A stretch of DNA of 64,000 bases from Alteromonadaceae bacterium M269. GTDB lineage: Bacteria > Pseudomonadota > Gammaproteobacteria > Enterobacterales > Alteromonadaceae. Below the pieces are notes generated by a model. It was not told the origin of the DNA. It saw only the letters and a list, made by a program, of their open reading frames with translations, and did no database searches. The position numbers and the translations under genes were made by a program. Location of the stretch: contig SMNZ01000007.1 in the NCBI GenBank assembly GCA_004353515.1, positions 310,001 to 374,000 of the forward strand, written 5' to 3'. Positions 1-7,854 of this stretch are shown one piece after another; the first letter of the stretch is position 1, and every line of letters starts with the position of its first letter.

Positions 1-138
1 CTAGACCCGACTAAAGTCAATCAAGGACAAGACTCTCAGTTAGAAGCTGCAGTCAATGAAGTTCTTGAGCAACTCAAGTCTTATAAGCCTATCAGGCACG
101 AGACACCACCTGCTTTCCCTACTAAGTTAGGTGGATAG
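1..138 (+). CDS. C-terminal end of a probable S41-family (tricorn-like) peptidase, partial
   Basis: An open frame runs from the left edge to a TAG at 136-138, giving 45 residues of a protein that begins outside the window. The visible part has an acidic/glutamine stretch, then DSQLEAAVNEVLEQLK and a proline-rich tail (PPAFPTKLGG). A 'D-x-QLE-x-A-hydrophobic helix followed by PP' ending is characteristic of periplasmic tricorn-like S41 peptidases. No catalytic residues are in view, so the family call is a resemblance of the tail only. The next gene in the same direction starts 66 bases later. Confidence 0.45.
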   Translation, partial: LDPTKVNQGQDSQLEAAVNEVLEQLKSYKPIRHETPPAFPTKLGG

Positions 139-153
139 TACAAGCACTGTGCA

Positions 154-183
154 GTAAGGTGACAACTTGACTTGTCACCTTAC
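154..183. terminator. Perfect 12-bp stem-loop between two genes
   Basis: GTAAGGTGACAA at 154-165 is followed, after a 6-base loop, by its exact reverse complement at 172-183. It lies 15 bases after the stop of the upstream gene and 21 bases before the next start. No T-run follows, so it may be a transcript-end stabiliser or a weak terminator rather than a classic intrinsic terminator. Confidence 0.5.
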
Positions 184-204
184 GATGTTGAGTAGGAGAG
201 TATA

Positions 205-633
205 ATGGCGAACATTAAACCCTACATTATTCGCTTATATATTTTCCTGCTGTTATTCCATTCCTTTAATAAATTTCTACTTCGCCCCTATATTCTAGAG
301 AATGACTTAGCGGCCTTTCTTCAGGTATTTACGCTATCTGTCCCTAATTTTATTGAAGCCGTAATGGGAACAGTAGTTATTACTGGCTTACTAAATTTGG
401 CACAGCAAAGGCTGGGAATTCTCAAGTCGGCAGGAGAACAAGCTATTTATACATTAGCTGTTGGATTAGCCAGTATTTACGTCATTACTCAGGAGTTTAA
501 GATACATAATCTAGGTGGCCGAAATACCTATGATCCCAACGATGTCGTAGCATCAATTATCGGCTTGATTTTCATCTTTATACTCTTAACCCTTTATGGT
601 TTTTGGAGAGAAGAAGAATCAAACCGTTTCTGA
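205..633 (+). CDS. Small four-helix membrane protein of unknown function
   Basis: A 142-residue protein preceded by a good ribosome site (GTAGGAGA, 8 bases before ATG). Hydrophobic segments fall at about residues 8-25, 38-62, 80-96 and 113-134, with a charged C-terminus (WREEESNRF), so it is probably an inner-membrane protein with four helices. I recognise no family. It follows the peptidase tail in the same direction across a hairpin, so co-transcription is possible but not shown. Confidence 0.65.
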   Translation: MANIKPYIIRLYIFLLLFHSFNKFLLRPYILENDLAAFLQVFTLSVPNFIEAVMGTVVITGLLNLAQQRLGILKSAGEQAIYTLAVGLASIYVITQEFKIHNLGGRNTYDPNDVVASIIGLIFIFILLTLYGFWREEESNRF

Positions 634-977
634 TACATGGCATTTATATAGAACAGCTTTTTACCCCAGCTAAACACTCAAATACCTATAACCTTTGACG
701 CATCGATGCTTTAATAAACTCTAAGATTGAAGTTTAAGATTGTTGATACAAAAAATATTGACGAGATATAAATACACCGAATTAAAATACACGATAGGCA
801 TTTTTAAATCATCAAACAAACTTTCATTAATTGACACTTTCCGGTAAATATTCAAACCAAAATTCTGAATTTCAAAACTCTCAAACTCTCTAATACTTAA
901 TTATTATCGCTTCACATAATATAGCGGTATATAATAAAAAACGTTAAAGCACTTTTATTGGTTTTAAGGTTGCTCGT
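634..977. other. AT-rich intergenic region, no gene seen
   Basis: 344 bases of AT-rich sequence between the membrane protein and the solute-binding protein. I find no convincing ORF, no strong hairpin and no clear RNA gene. The last 60 bases hold AT-rich stretches (TATATAATAA near 930) that could serve as a -10 region for the next gene. Confidence 0.4.
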
Positions 978-2231
978 ATGCGATATGTATCACACAAAAG
1001 TTTGCTGTTTTTAATTATCGCTTCACTGCTTATTTCTACCTCCTCTAAATTCGTTTATGCAGCAGAGAAAAAACAAACATTAACTGTTTCACTCCTCATT
1101 TTTAGTGCTGAGCAACGTAATGCATTTGAGAGGGTCTCCACACTTTTTAGTAAACGCAATCCTAATATTCACATAAAGTATGTCTCCCAAAACGATATTG
1201 ATTACAAGAAAAACTATAGGTCGTGGCTTGAAAGCTCAGATAATATAGATGTCCTTAGCTGGCCATGGGTAGGACGCTTTGAAGAGTACGTCGAAAGAGG
1301 ACAAATAGAGCCTATTTCAGATCTTTGGCAAAAAGAGTCTATGAATAGAGACTACAGCCAACTTGCCAAAAACTTGGTGACGGTCAATAAGCAACAGTAT
1401 GCCATTCCATACTCTGCTGGGTTTTGGGGGTTTTACTACAGAGATTCATTATTTAAAAAGCTGAAAATACAACCTCCAAAAGACTGGCAAGATTTTTTAG
1501 AGGTTTGTCAGAAATTTAAAGATATTGGAATTACACCTATCGCTATAGGGATAAAACAACCATGGCCAGCAGTTGGGTGGTTCGACTATTTAAACCTGCG
1601 TATTAACGGTCTTAAATTTCATCAAGACTTAATCAACGGACGCATCTCTTTTAATTCAACATCTATCTACAGTGTTTTTATGTACTGGAAAAAGCTTATT
1701 GATAGCGGGTTCTTCGATGCAGATATTGATAAAGTCAATTTTAAGCAAACCATTCCTTTATTATATAGAAATAAGGCCGGAATGATTCTCTCTGGAAATT
1801 ATGTAACGACTCAATTCCCTCCCCATATACGGGATGACTTTAAGTTCTTTCGATTTCCTATTATCAACCCAAAAGTCGAATTAGCAGAAGAAACACCGAC
1901 AGATGTTTTTTTGATTCCGAAGAACAGTAAGAATAAGGCGTTAGCTAGAAAGTTTTTGGCTTTTATTTCAGAGCCAGAGCCTCAAATGCTTATAAACAAT
2001 ACGATCAACTTTCTTCCGGTTAACCAATCAGCCGACATAAGCAGCAACTATTTTTTAAATTCCGGACGTGAAATGCTGAGTCAGGCTAAAGGCTATTCTC
2101 AATACTTTGATAGAGAGGCTCCATCCGAATTCGTACAGGAAGTACTGCCTGTTTTAGCCGAATTCATGATAGACAGTGATATTGAAAAAGCGCAAAGAAA
2201 CCTTGAACTCATTAGGGAACGGCTCTTTTAA
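978..2231 (+). CDS. ABC-type sugar solute-binding protein (family 1), orphan
   Basis: A 417-residue periplasmic protein with a signal peptide of about 28 residues (hydrophobic core LLFLIIASLLIS, cleavage near VYA-A). The body is that of an extracellular solute-binding protein family 1: LTVSLLIFSAEQRNAFERVSTLF near the N-terminus, a 'YAIPYSAGFWGFYYRDSLF' core, a 'PKDWQDFLEVCQKFKD' helix and a C-terminal 'FLIPKNSKNKALARKFLAFI' region. Such proteins normally deliver sugars or oligosaccharides to an ABC permease. No permease or ATPase gene lies nearby, so it either works with a distant transporter or as a sensory ligand binder. The ligand cannot be predicted. Confidence 0.8.
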   Translation: MRYVSHKSLLFLIIASLLISTSSKFVYAAEKKQTLTVSLLIFSAEQRNAFERVSTLFSKRNPNIHIKYVSQNDIDYKKNYRSWLESSDNIDVLSWPWVGRFEEYVERGQIEPISDLWQKESMNRDYSQLAKNLVTVNKQQYAIPYSAGFWGFYYRDSLFKKLKIQPPKDWQDFLEVCQKFKDIGITPIAIGIKQPWPAVGWFDYLNLRINGLKFHQDLINGRISFNSTSIYSVFMYWKKLIDSGFFDADIDKVNFKQTIPLLYRNKAGMILSGNYVTTQFPPHIRDDFKFFRFPIINPKVELAEETPTDVFLIPKNSKNKALARKFLAFISEPEPQMLINNTINFLPVNQSADISSNYFLNSGREMLSQAKGYSQYFDREAPSEFVQEVLPVLAEFMIDSDIEKAQRNLELIRERLF

Positions 2232-2255
2232 CAGTTACTTTTCAGTTAAATACAT

Positions 2256-2330
2256 CACTGTACTAATCCTGGAAATTTGGCCTATCCTAAAGCATAGAAG
2301 GTCTTAAAATAGCTAACCGCTGGTGTTCCA
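2256..2330. repeat. Direct repeat copy A (about 75 bp), downstream of the collagen-like gene
   Basis: This segment matches 4354-4427 in the same orientation, including an exact stretch from GCATTTGGCC-like sequence through CCTATCCTAAAGCAT and then AAAATAGCTAAC and GCTGGTGTTCCA. About 85-90% of positions agree by eye. The two copies flank the collagen-like gene. Copy B ends a few bases before the start codon of the DUF6090-type gene, so copy A resembles a stray upstream region of that gene. Confidence 0.75.
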
Positions 2331-2454
2331 AAAAAGACAACGAAGTAAAAACATAATTACTTGAAGAGAAGAAAGCACATCTATAAATGAGCGCTAATAT
2401 TAACGACTGAATAAACTCATCTATTAATAAAGCGCTCAAACAAGTTATGAAAAG

Positions 2455-4248
2455 TTACTTAAACCATAGCAATGCCCAGCGACTGCCATTCGGTTCTCCT
2501 GAACACCGAGCAGAACCTTGCAGATTGCCTCTAAAGTTTCCTCTTGCTAACCAACAAGCAGAAGACGTAAAGATATCTATTTGCCAACCATTTACACTAT
2601 TACCATTAACTGTTACCGATCTCGCAGGTCGTGAAGAGCAGCTATTCCTATCTAATACACCACCCGCATAATTAGTCGTACAGTTAGGAGGAACAATGCT
2701 CCCAGTTAACGAATCATTCAAGTCAGCATAAGCCCACGTTGCTCTAACAAGTTCCATCTCACCCACATCAAAGTCGAAGCCGTAAACTGTCCTACAATTC
2801 GTTACACTAGTACAACTCACTTGCTCTCTTACTTCAGAGAAAACAGACACATCACCTTGATATAAACCAAGGATACTAGGGTTATTATTACTGGTATCAG
2901 GCATCGCACCATAATCAGTTAACCTGTCTATACCACCTGCTGATGTCCTAGGATAGGTACCAACAAGAGTCCAACCACCGCCATCTGTTTCCATATCACA
3001 ATAAGCTTCAAATGATGGATGACCACCGATGCCATCTGGATCTATTCGATAAACGCCGCTTGGAGACGAAGGGTTATTAGTCAAAATCTCAAGGCAACTT
3101 GCTCCAGTATCATCATTGATCTGTGCCTGCAGTTGGTTAATTGTTTGCGTCAATACATTGATGGTCGCTGTTAACTGACTTATTTGATGATCAGCATAAC
3201 TCTTCGTCACAAGATGGTTACTAGCGATAGGGTCATCAGCAATTGCATTCCCAATGACTTCTAAAGCAGCATTGGGGTTAGCAGTGCCAATACCAACATC
3301 AACTTGAGTTGTCACTTCATTAACTCCATCGTTCCAAAGTGTCGTGCCGGGAACACCTTGTGGCCCTTGAGGTCCAGTCGCACCAATAGGGCCAGTTAAT
3401 CCGATTTCACCTTGCGGCCCTTGAGGTCCAATGTCACCTTGGGGTCCCTGAAGGCCAGTTAATCCGATTTCACCTTGAGGCCCTTGGGGTCCAGTTTCTC
3501 CCTGAGGCCCCGTTTCACCTTGCGGTCCTTGTTCACCTGGTAACCCAACATGAGGCTGCCAGGCAATTCCATCGCACAAAAATAGCGAGCTCGTACTGTT
3601 GTCATAGTACATAGAGCCTTCAGTAGAGTTGTCACACAGAACAGGGGCTATTGATTGCGGAGTTAATCGCAATGCCCCATTGATTTCTGCATTACTATCA
3701 AAAAAATGTGAAAAGCCTGGTGTTGAGTTATTGGGTATCACATTTGGTGCTGGAGAAAACACAATATTCCTGAATTGCGCTTCACTATCTTCAGTCAACT
3801 CAGTTGCGCTAATAATAAGCTGAGCCGGTGCATCAGCTAACTCTTCACTTATTTCTAACTGAGCTTGATAAGCATTGAACTCTGAGCCGGTAGATTTCAG
3901 TCCAACTAATAGCGGCACTAAATTGTCACCAACCTTAAGTGACGCAGTAAATCCAGAGAAATTAATGTCATTCGAGGTACCAGCATCAAGGTTAAGCTGA
4001 TAAACAGAACCTTCCTGCAACCCTAATGATAAATCCCAAACCAATGTGCCATCTTGTAAAATAACTGTCGTCCCGCCGTCGTTTTGCGAGCCACCATTTA
4101 AAATCTCATTGGCATAAGGTGAATTCCCCTCTTTACCGGCTTCAAATTGCCATGAGTCACTCAGTAAGTTCGTGTCAGAAGAAGAACTATAAGAGTTAGG
4201 GATAAGATATAAAGGAGAGGTAAGTAATAACCACTTTACAAATTTCAT
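2455..4248 (-). CDS. Secreted collagen-like protein with C-terminal fibrinogen-like domain
   Basis: A 597-residue protein with an N-terminal signal-like stretch ([15 protein letters not shown]) and a good ribosome site (GAAGGAATCATT before ATG). Order of parts: a beta-rich N-terminal domain (about 30-170); a small domain with '[17 protein letters not shown]' (about 185-232); an uninterrupted Gly-X-Y collagen tract of about 22 triplets (235-302); '[17 protein letters not shown]', as in trimeric tail-fibre proteins; a coiled-coil-like [20 protein letters not shown]; then a fibrinogen-like region starting at [20 protein letters not shown] with [15 protein letters not shown] and several cysteines. 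The layout resembles ficolins and suggests a trimeric surface or secreted adhesin or glycan-binding protein. That function is inference. It is flanked by 75-bp direct repeats. Confidence 0.8.
   Translation of the reverse strand: MKFVKWLLLTSPLYLIPNSYSSSSDTNLLSDSWQFEAGKEGNSPYANEILNGGSQNDGGTTVILQDGTLVWDLSLGLQEGSVYQLNLDAGTSNDINFSGFTASLKVGDNLVPLLVGLKSTGSEFNAYQAQLEISEELADAPAQLIISATELTEDSEAQFRNIVFSPAPNVIPNNSTPGFSHFFDSNAEINGALRLTPQSIAPVLCDNSTEGSMYYDNSTSSLFLCDGIAWQPHVGLPGEQGPQGETGPQGETGPQGPQGEIGLTGLQGPQGDIGPQGPQGEIGLTGPIGATGPQGPQGVPGTTLWNDGVNEVTTQVDVGIGTANPNAALEVIGNAIADDPIASNHLVTKSYADHQISQLTATINVLTQTINQLQAQINDDTGASCLEILTNNPSSPSGVYRIDPDGIGGHPSFEAYCDMETDGGGWTLVGTYPRTSAGGIDRLTDYGAMPDTSNNNPSILGLYQGDVSVFSEVREQVSCTSVTNCRTVYGFDFDVGEMELVRATWAYADLNDSLTGSIVPPNCTTNYAGGVLDRNSCSSRPARSVTVNGNSVNGWQIDIFTSSACWLARGNFRGNLQGSARCSGEPNGSRWALLWFK
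3343..3546 (-). repeat. Collagen-like Gly-X-Y coding repeat
   Basis: On the minus strand this DNA encodes about 22 consecutive Gly-X-Y triplets rich in GPQ, GET and GLT. The nucleotide sequence is itself repetitive (CCTTGAGG / CCTTGCGG CCC and GGTCCAG units recur), so triplet number could change by slippage or recombination. It lies inside the collagen-like gene. Confidence 0.85.
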
Positions 4249-4353
4249 AATGATTCCTTCAATAATGAATTTAAGTTTTATGCGAATATTTTTATTCGCA
4301 AGCCCAGTATAAACCAGATACCTATAACTCCTTGATAAATATCAAAATGGATT

Positions 4354-4427
4354 CGCTGTACTAACCTAAGGCATTTGGCCTATCCTAAAGCATGAAGGTC
4401 CTAAAATAGCTAACAGCTGGTGTTCCA
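4354..4427. repeat. Direct repeat copy B, just upstream of the DUF6090-type gene
   Basis: Counterpart of 2256-2330, same orientation, with one single-base gap. It ends three bases before the ATG at 4430, so it is probably the native leader or promoter region of that gene. The other copy would then be a duplicate left on the far side of the collagen-like gene. Confidence 0.75.
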
Positions 4428-4429
4428 TT

Positions 4430-5134
4430 ATGTCGATAAAAGACACAAGATTATCTAAAGGCGTAACGAGTTTTCTTTTCGATTTTATGTTGCTTGTTAT
4501 TGGTATTTACCTGGCCCTTTGGATGGAGAACAAGGTTCAGGATTGGGAAAACAATGATAAGCAGCGCGACTACCTCAATCGGCTCAGCCTTGATCTGCAA
4601 GCAGATATTGATTACTTGAAGAACATCAAAAAGCGACAAGAAACAAAAATAACAACTATTGAAAAAGGCATTCAGCTAATTGTCTCAGGGGCAGACAAGA
4701 CTGATCCTGCATTTGAGGAAATGGCTGTTAATATGGCGCAGAGTGTCAATAACTACTACTTCTTTGAACCTCAAAAGTTTACGTTTCTTTCTATGCGTGA
4801 AAGCGGCGACTTTAAGCTAATTAAAGACAATGAAATCAAAACAAAATTACTTGAACTACATCGTCAATACGAATTTCTAGATACGCTTCAGAAGAACTAC
4901 CTTCAAGGTTTAGACACTGAGTTCATTCCACTATGGATAAGACACGTTAACATGATCACCAATGAAGTATTGGATGACAGTGTTTTCACCAATCCTATTT
5001 TCGACAATATGATCGGCTTCGCCTATAACGAAACATCTCAACGTAAAACATTGATTGATGATGTCATTACTCAGGCAGAAACGCTTCAGAAAATGATGCA
5101 AGTAGCGAGTAAGAAAAGCGAATCATTTATATAG
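4430..5134 (+). CDS. DUF6090-like single-pass membrane protein
   Basis: 234 residues with one N-terminal membrane segment (about 14-31, FLFDFMLLVIGIYLALWMEN) followed by a soluble helical domain (RDYLNRLSLDLQADIDYLKNIKKRQ). 'Helix-LVIGIYLAL-x-x-(E/D)N-x-W' followed by a helical region is the layout of the DUF6090 family, found in many marine bacteria. No catalytic motif is visible and no function is known to me. It stands alone between the collagen-like gene (divergent) and the BlaI/M56 pair. The upstream 75 bp is one copy of a direct repeat. Confidence 0.6.
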   Translation: MSIKDTRLSKGVTSFLFDFMLLVIGIYLALWMENKVQDWENNDKQRDYLNRLSLDLQADIDYLKNIKKRQETKITTIEKGIQLIVSGADKTDPAFEEMAVNMAQSVNNYYFFEPQKFTFLSMRESGDFKLIKDNEIKTKLLELHRQYEFLDTLQKNYLQGLDTEFIPLWIRHVNMITNEVLDDSVFTNPIFDNMIGFAYNETSQRKTLIDDVITQAETLQKMMQVASKKSESFI

Positions 5135-5215
5135 CAATTAGGTAAACCTCCCTCACCTTTTAGTGCCTAAGTAGCGACCTATTAATCTCACATCGTATAA
5201 AAAAGTGCTCTTAGC

Positions 5216-5263
5216 TTGATCAAACTACAAATGTAGTTTACATTAAAACGACACTTGTAGTTT
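5216..5263 (+). promoter_or_regulatory. Promoter with two BlaI-type operators
   Basis: A -35-like TTGATC (5216-5221) and -10-like TACATT (5239-5244) are separated by 17 bases. Operator 1, AAACTACA-AA-TGTAGTTT (5222-5239), fills the spacer. Operator 2, AAACGACA-CT-TGTAGTTT (5246-5263), lies just downstream with one mismatch in its left arm. The centres are 24 bases apart. The TACA/TGTA dyad is the kind bound by BlaI/MecI repressors, and the placement over the promoter of the blaI-like gene fits autorepression. Confidence 0.8.
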
Positions 5264-5275
5264 AAAGAAACGAAT

Positions 5276-5656
5276 ATGAATCAAATCAGTAATGCCGAGA
5301 AAATCATCATGGATGTGTTGTGGCGCAATTCACCATTAACGTCAAAGCAAATCATGACGGCTTTGGAACAAACATCTGACTGGCATGAAAATACTGTCAG
5401 AACGTTACTTAGCCGTTTAACTCAAAAAGGCTTATTAACAAAAGAAAAAGTAAAAAGGGAATACTTCTATACGCCTAACCTGAGTCAGGAGAAATACATT
5501 AAAGACGAATCAAAGTCCTTCCTCAGCCGTTTATTTAATGGTGAGATTTCGCCTTTAATAGCAAGCTTCGCAGAACAAGACATGTTGTCAGATAAAGATA
5601 TTGATGAGATCCAAACCATCTTAGAAGCGCTCAAGAAGGAGCAAAAAAATGAATGA
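5276..5656 (+). CDS. BlaI/MecI/CopY-family transcriptional repressor
   Basis: 126 residues with a winged-helix DNA-binding domain at about 5-75 (ISNAEKIIMDVLWRNSPLTSKQI, then WHENTVRTLLSRLTQKGLLTKEK and REYFYTP). This is the classic BlaI/MecI core, followed by a helical C-terminal dimerisation part (FLSRLFNGEISPLIASF). Two dyad operators sit over its promoter. The stop overlaps the start of the M56 peptidase gene by 8 bases, so the two are co-transcribed. By analogy with BlaI-BlaR1 and MecI-MecR1, the membrane protease would relieve repression on receiving a signal. No beta-lactamase gene is present here, so the target is unknown. Confidence 0.9.
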   Translation: MNQISNAEKIIMDVLWRNSPLTSKQIMTALEQTSDWHENTVRTLLSRLTQKGLLTKEKVKREYFYTPNLSQEKYIKDESKSFLSRLFNGEISPLIASFAEQDMLSDKDIDEIQTILEALKKEQKNE

Positions 5657-6935
5657 TGCTGCTGTTGAGACTCTTACAATGATTTTAGAGTTTAATTTCA
5701 TTGTTGCCTTCATCCTCCTGGGACGTAAATGGTTGTTAAAAATGTCAGGCCCAATTTGGGTTTATAGACTTTGGTATATTCCCATTGTTTATTTAGCTCT
5801 GAGCATACTCACGCTATTTTCCTCATCCCCCGTTTTGCCAGACGAATATAACGTTGCTATACACACCCAAGCAGCGATACAAAAAGTGGTCCCTGAGAAA
5901 ATAGAAAGCTCATACCTTTATGCCGTTTTTAGCTTTTGGCTAGCAACCTCAACCATCCTCTTTACCTCCGCGGTTCGCAAGCATTGGTTACAAACAAGAA
6001 ACTTAAAAGCCTCGAACACCACAACATTACCAAACGGCCGTTCAATTCGTACTGTATTCAGTGACAGAATCGTCAGTCCATCTGTGTTCGGGATAATTCA
6101 CCCGACCTTACTACTTCCAACAGATTTTTATACTCGCTTCACAGCATTACAACAGCAGCTCATTTTGCAGCATGAGATGACTCACGTGCGACGTAAAGAC
6201 AATTTGTTCAATACAATATGGCTGCTACTAAACTGTCTATTCTGGTTTAACCCTCTATCCTATTTTGCCTGGCGAGCGCTCCGGTTAGATCAAGAACTAT
6301 CCTGCGATGCTCTGATATTGGAAAAGAGGAATGGTGAAGAAAAGGCTACTTATGGTGAGCTCATACTCGCTATCGCAAATCGTCAACATGCAGTCGCCAT
6401 GCATTGCGACTTCACGTCATCACTCAACCAAACAAAAGAGAGAATAGTCATGCTAAAAACAACACTAAAACCCAAGATCAATCGTCTCATTGGCGCAGGC
6501 ATCCTAGGCATTTATGCCAGCAGCAGCTTTGTGCTAGCGCAAAACGAAGTAGGAATAGTTGAAGAGAAGAGTATTCGTTATGTCATCAATTATTACGATG
6601 TCCTCACCCGTCATAGCGAGGAGCCTCTTATCGTCGATCAGCAAGCTGTTTTACCTCATCATTGGCTAGGAGCAATCACGCTCGTTTTTACCGACGAACA
6701 AAGCCCGCAGCGCGTTGACATGATGCTTGATACAGAACGAGCTGCCTCTGGAGAATTATTAACTAAGGTGAAAATTGATAGCTATAAAGATTATCAAGAA
6801 AGGGAAACTCGTGAGCTTGTGTTTGTCGGTGATGAGCTGCAACACACTATTGAGTTTGCCGAAAATGAAATCACCGATCAGCCGTTTAATATCGACTTTT
6901 ATGTCGAAGAGATTCCTATAGAACCTTCAATCTAA
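5649..6935 (+). CDS. BlaR1-type M56 membrane metallopeptidase with unusual periplasmic domain
   Basis: 428 residues. The N-terminal half has membrane helices (about 10-28, 38-58, 90-108) and the M56 zinc-protease motif HEMTH at 175-179, with a third-ligand region DQELSCDALIL (about 214-224). Another helix lies at about 280-296. The remaining 130 or so residues should be periplasmic, but they look like neither a penicillin-binding-type sensor domain nor a TonB domain, the usual C-termini of these proteins. It overlaps the blaI-like gene and is likely its activating partner. The inducing signal is unknown. A signal-peptide-like 'IYASSSFVLAQ' sits at the end of the last helix. Confidence 0.85.
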   Translation: MNDAAVETLTMILEFNFIVAFILLGRKWLLKMSGPIWVYRLWYIPIVYLALSILTLFSSSPVLPDEYNVAIHTQAAIQKVVPEKIESSYLYAVFSFWLATSTILFTSAVRKHWLQTRNLKASNTTTLPNGRSIRTVFSDRIVSPSVFGIIHPTLLLPTDFYTRFTALQQQLILQHEMTHVRRKDNLFNTIWLLLNCLFWFNPLSYFAWRALRLDQELSCDALILEKRNGEEKATYGELILAIANRQHAVAMHCDFTSSLNQTKERIVMLKTTLKPKINRLIGAGILGIYASSSFVLAQNEVGIVEEKSIRYVINYYDVLTRHSEEPLIVDQQAVLPHHWLGAITLVFTDEQSPQRVDMMLDTERAASGELLTKVKIDSYKDYQERETRELVFVGDELQHTIEFAENEITDQPFNIDFYVEEIPIEPSI

Positions 6936-7090
6936 ATCGAGACAAATAACGACATATAAGATAAGAATCTCCATACAAAAATACTAAACTTATGATCAAA
7001 TATTAAAACAGGGTTTAGCGTCAACTCCTTCTAAACCCTTCTCTAAGCCTCTGATTTATATAGCGTGTCATGAAAAGTCAGGTAAATGTC

Positions 7091-7108
7091 GTGCTAAATT
7101 TGTAGCAC
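7091..7108. promoter_or_regulatory. Inverted repeat upstream of the XRE-type regulator
   Basis: GTGCTA (7091-7096) and TAGCAC (7103-7108) form a perfect 6-bp dyad with a 6-base spacer, centred about 65 bases before the preferred start at 7165. This is a plausible autoregulatory operator of the helix-turn-helix protein encoded next. The link is inferred from position only. Confidence 0.4.
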
Positions 7109-7164
7109 CAATGTGTCACTCCCTCCATACTTCCAAACATACTTGTCACATATATGGAGTCGAT

Positions 7165-7854
7165 GTGTTTCTATCAGTTAATAAACTCAAGACACTGCGT
7201 TCCGAAAGAGGCTGGTCTCAAGAAGTAGTCGCTAAATCTTCAGGCCTATCTGTTCGAACCATTCAAAGAATTGAGGGGAATGGTAAAGCCTCCCCAGAAT
7301 CTGTTTTAGCGCTGGCTTCTGTCTTTAATCTATCTCCAGAGCAGCTAAAAGCTGAACCAAACGAAGTTGCCGTTAGTTGGACCAAGAGGATCATTATGAA
7401 AAATTTTAGTGCATTGATTATTGTCTTAGGAGTCATCTACTTCATTATGTATGTAGGCGCTGACCTATTTAATTACATGGATGGAAATACCTTCGTCTAT
7501 CTTGCTCTGTTTATGTACGGAACAACTGCCATTACATTTGGCAATGAAGGGTTAATGAATTCTGTACTAGGACTAAAATATCTATTCACTGATGAGCTCG
7601 TGGGAGGCTCCCAAGCGCAATACTTGAGCAAGCTATTTAACCATCAAATAAAGTTTTGCTACGGAGGAGCGTTTATTGGCTTAATTGTTGGTTCTATTGC
7701 TATCCACACCAACATTGACTCAACAGGCTATGTTTTGCACCGAGCCTATGCAGTCAACATTCTGGTTTTGTTCTATGCAGCCATTTATTGCGAAGTTATT
7801 CTTCGGCCACTTAGTACAAAATTAAAAACTTGCGATATAAAACAAGCCCATTAA
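7165..7854 (+). CDS. XRE-family HTH domain fused to a four-helix membrane domain
   Basis: I chose a GTG start at 7165 because GGAG lies five bases upstream (7156-7159). The ATG at 7111 would add 18 unconvincing residues. The N-terminus is a Cro/C1-type helix-turn-helix (NKLKTLRSERGWSQEVVAKSSGLSVRTIQRIE, about residues 4-60). The rest holds hydrophobic segments near residues 78-97, 106-122, 165-182 and 192-210, predicting a membrane-anchored regulator. HTH proteins with integral-membrane C-termini exist in many proteobacteria with poorly known roles. The stop overlaps the end of the convergent CadC-like gene by four bases. Confidence 0.75.
   Translation: MFLSVNKLKTLRSERGWSQEVVAKSSGLSVRTIQRIEGNGKASPESVLALASVFNLSPEQLKAEPNEVAVSWTKRIIMKNFSALIIVLGVIYFIMYVGADLFNYMDGNTFVYLALFMYGTTAITFGNEGLMNSVLGLKYLFTDELVGGSQAQYLSKLFNHQIKFCYGGAFIGLIVGSIAIHTNIDSTGYVLHRAYAVNILVLFYAAIYCEVILRPLSTKLKTCDIKQAH

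Noticed and set aside
958-975. Sigma-54-like TTGG-N10-GC motif before the solute-binding protein gene
   Set aside because: GG and GC have the right spacing, but transcription would start inside the coding region, after the ATG at 978, and the -24 element is poor.
2447-2671. Plus-strand ORF of 74 codons
   Set aside because: Antisense shadow of the fibrinogen-like end of the collagen-like gene.
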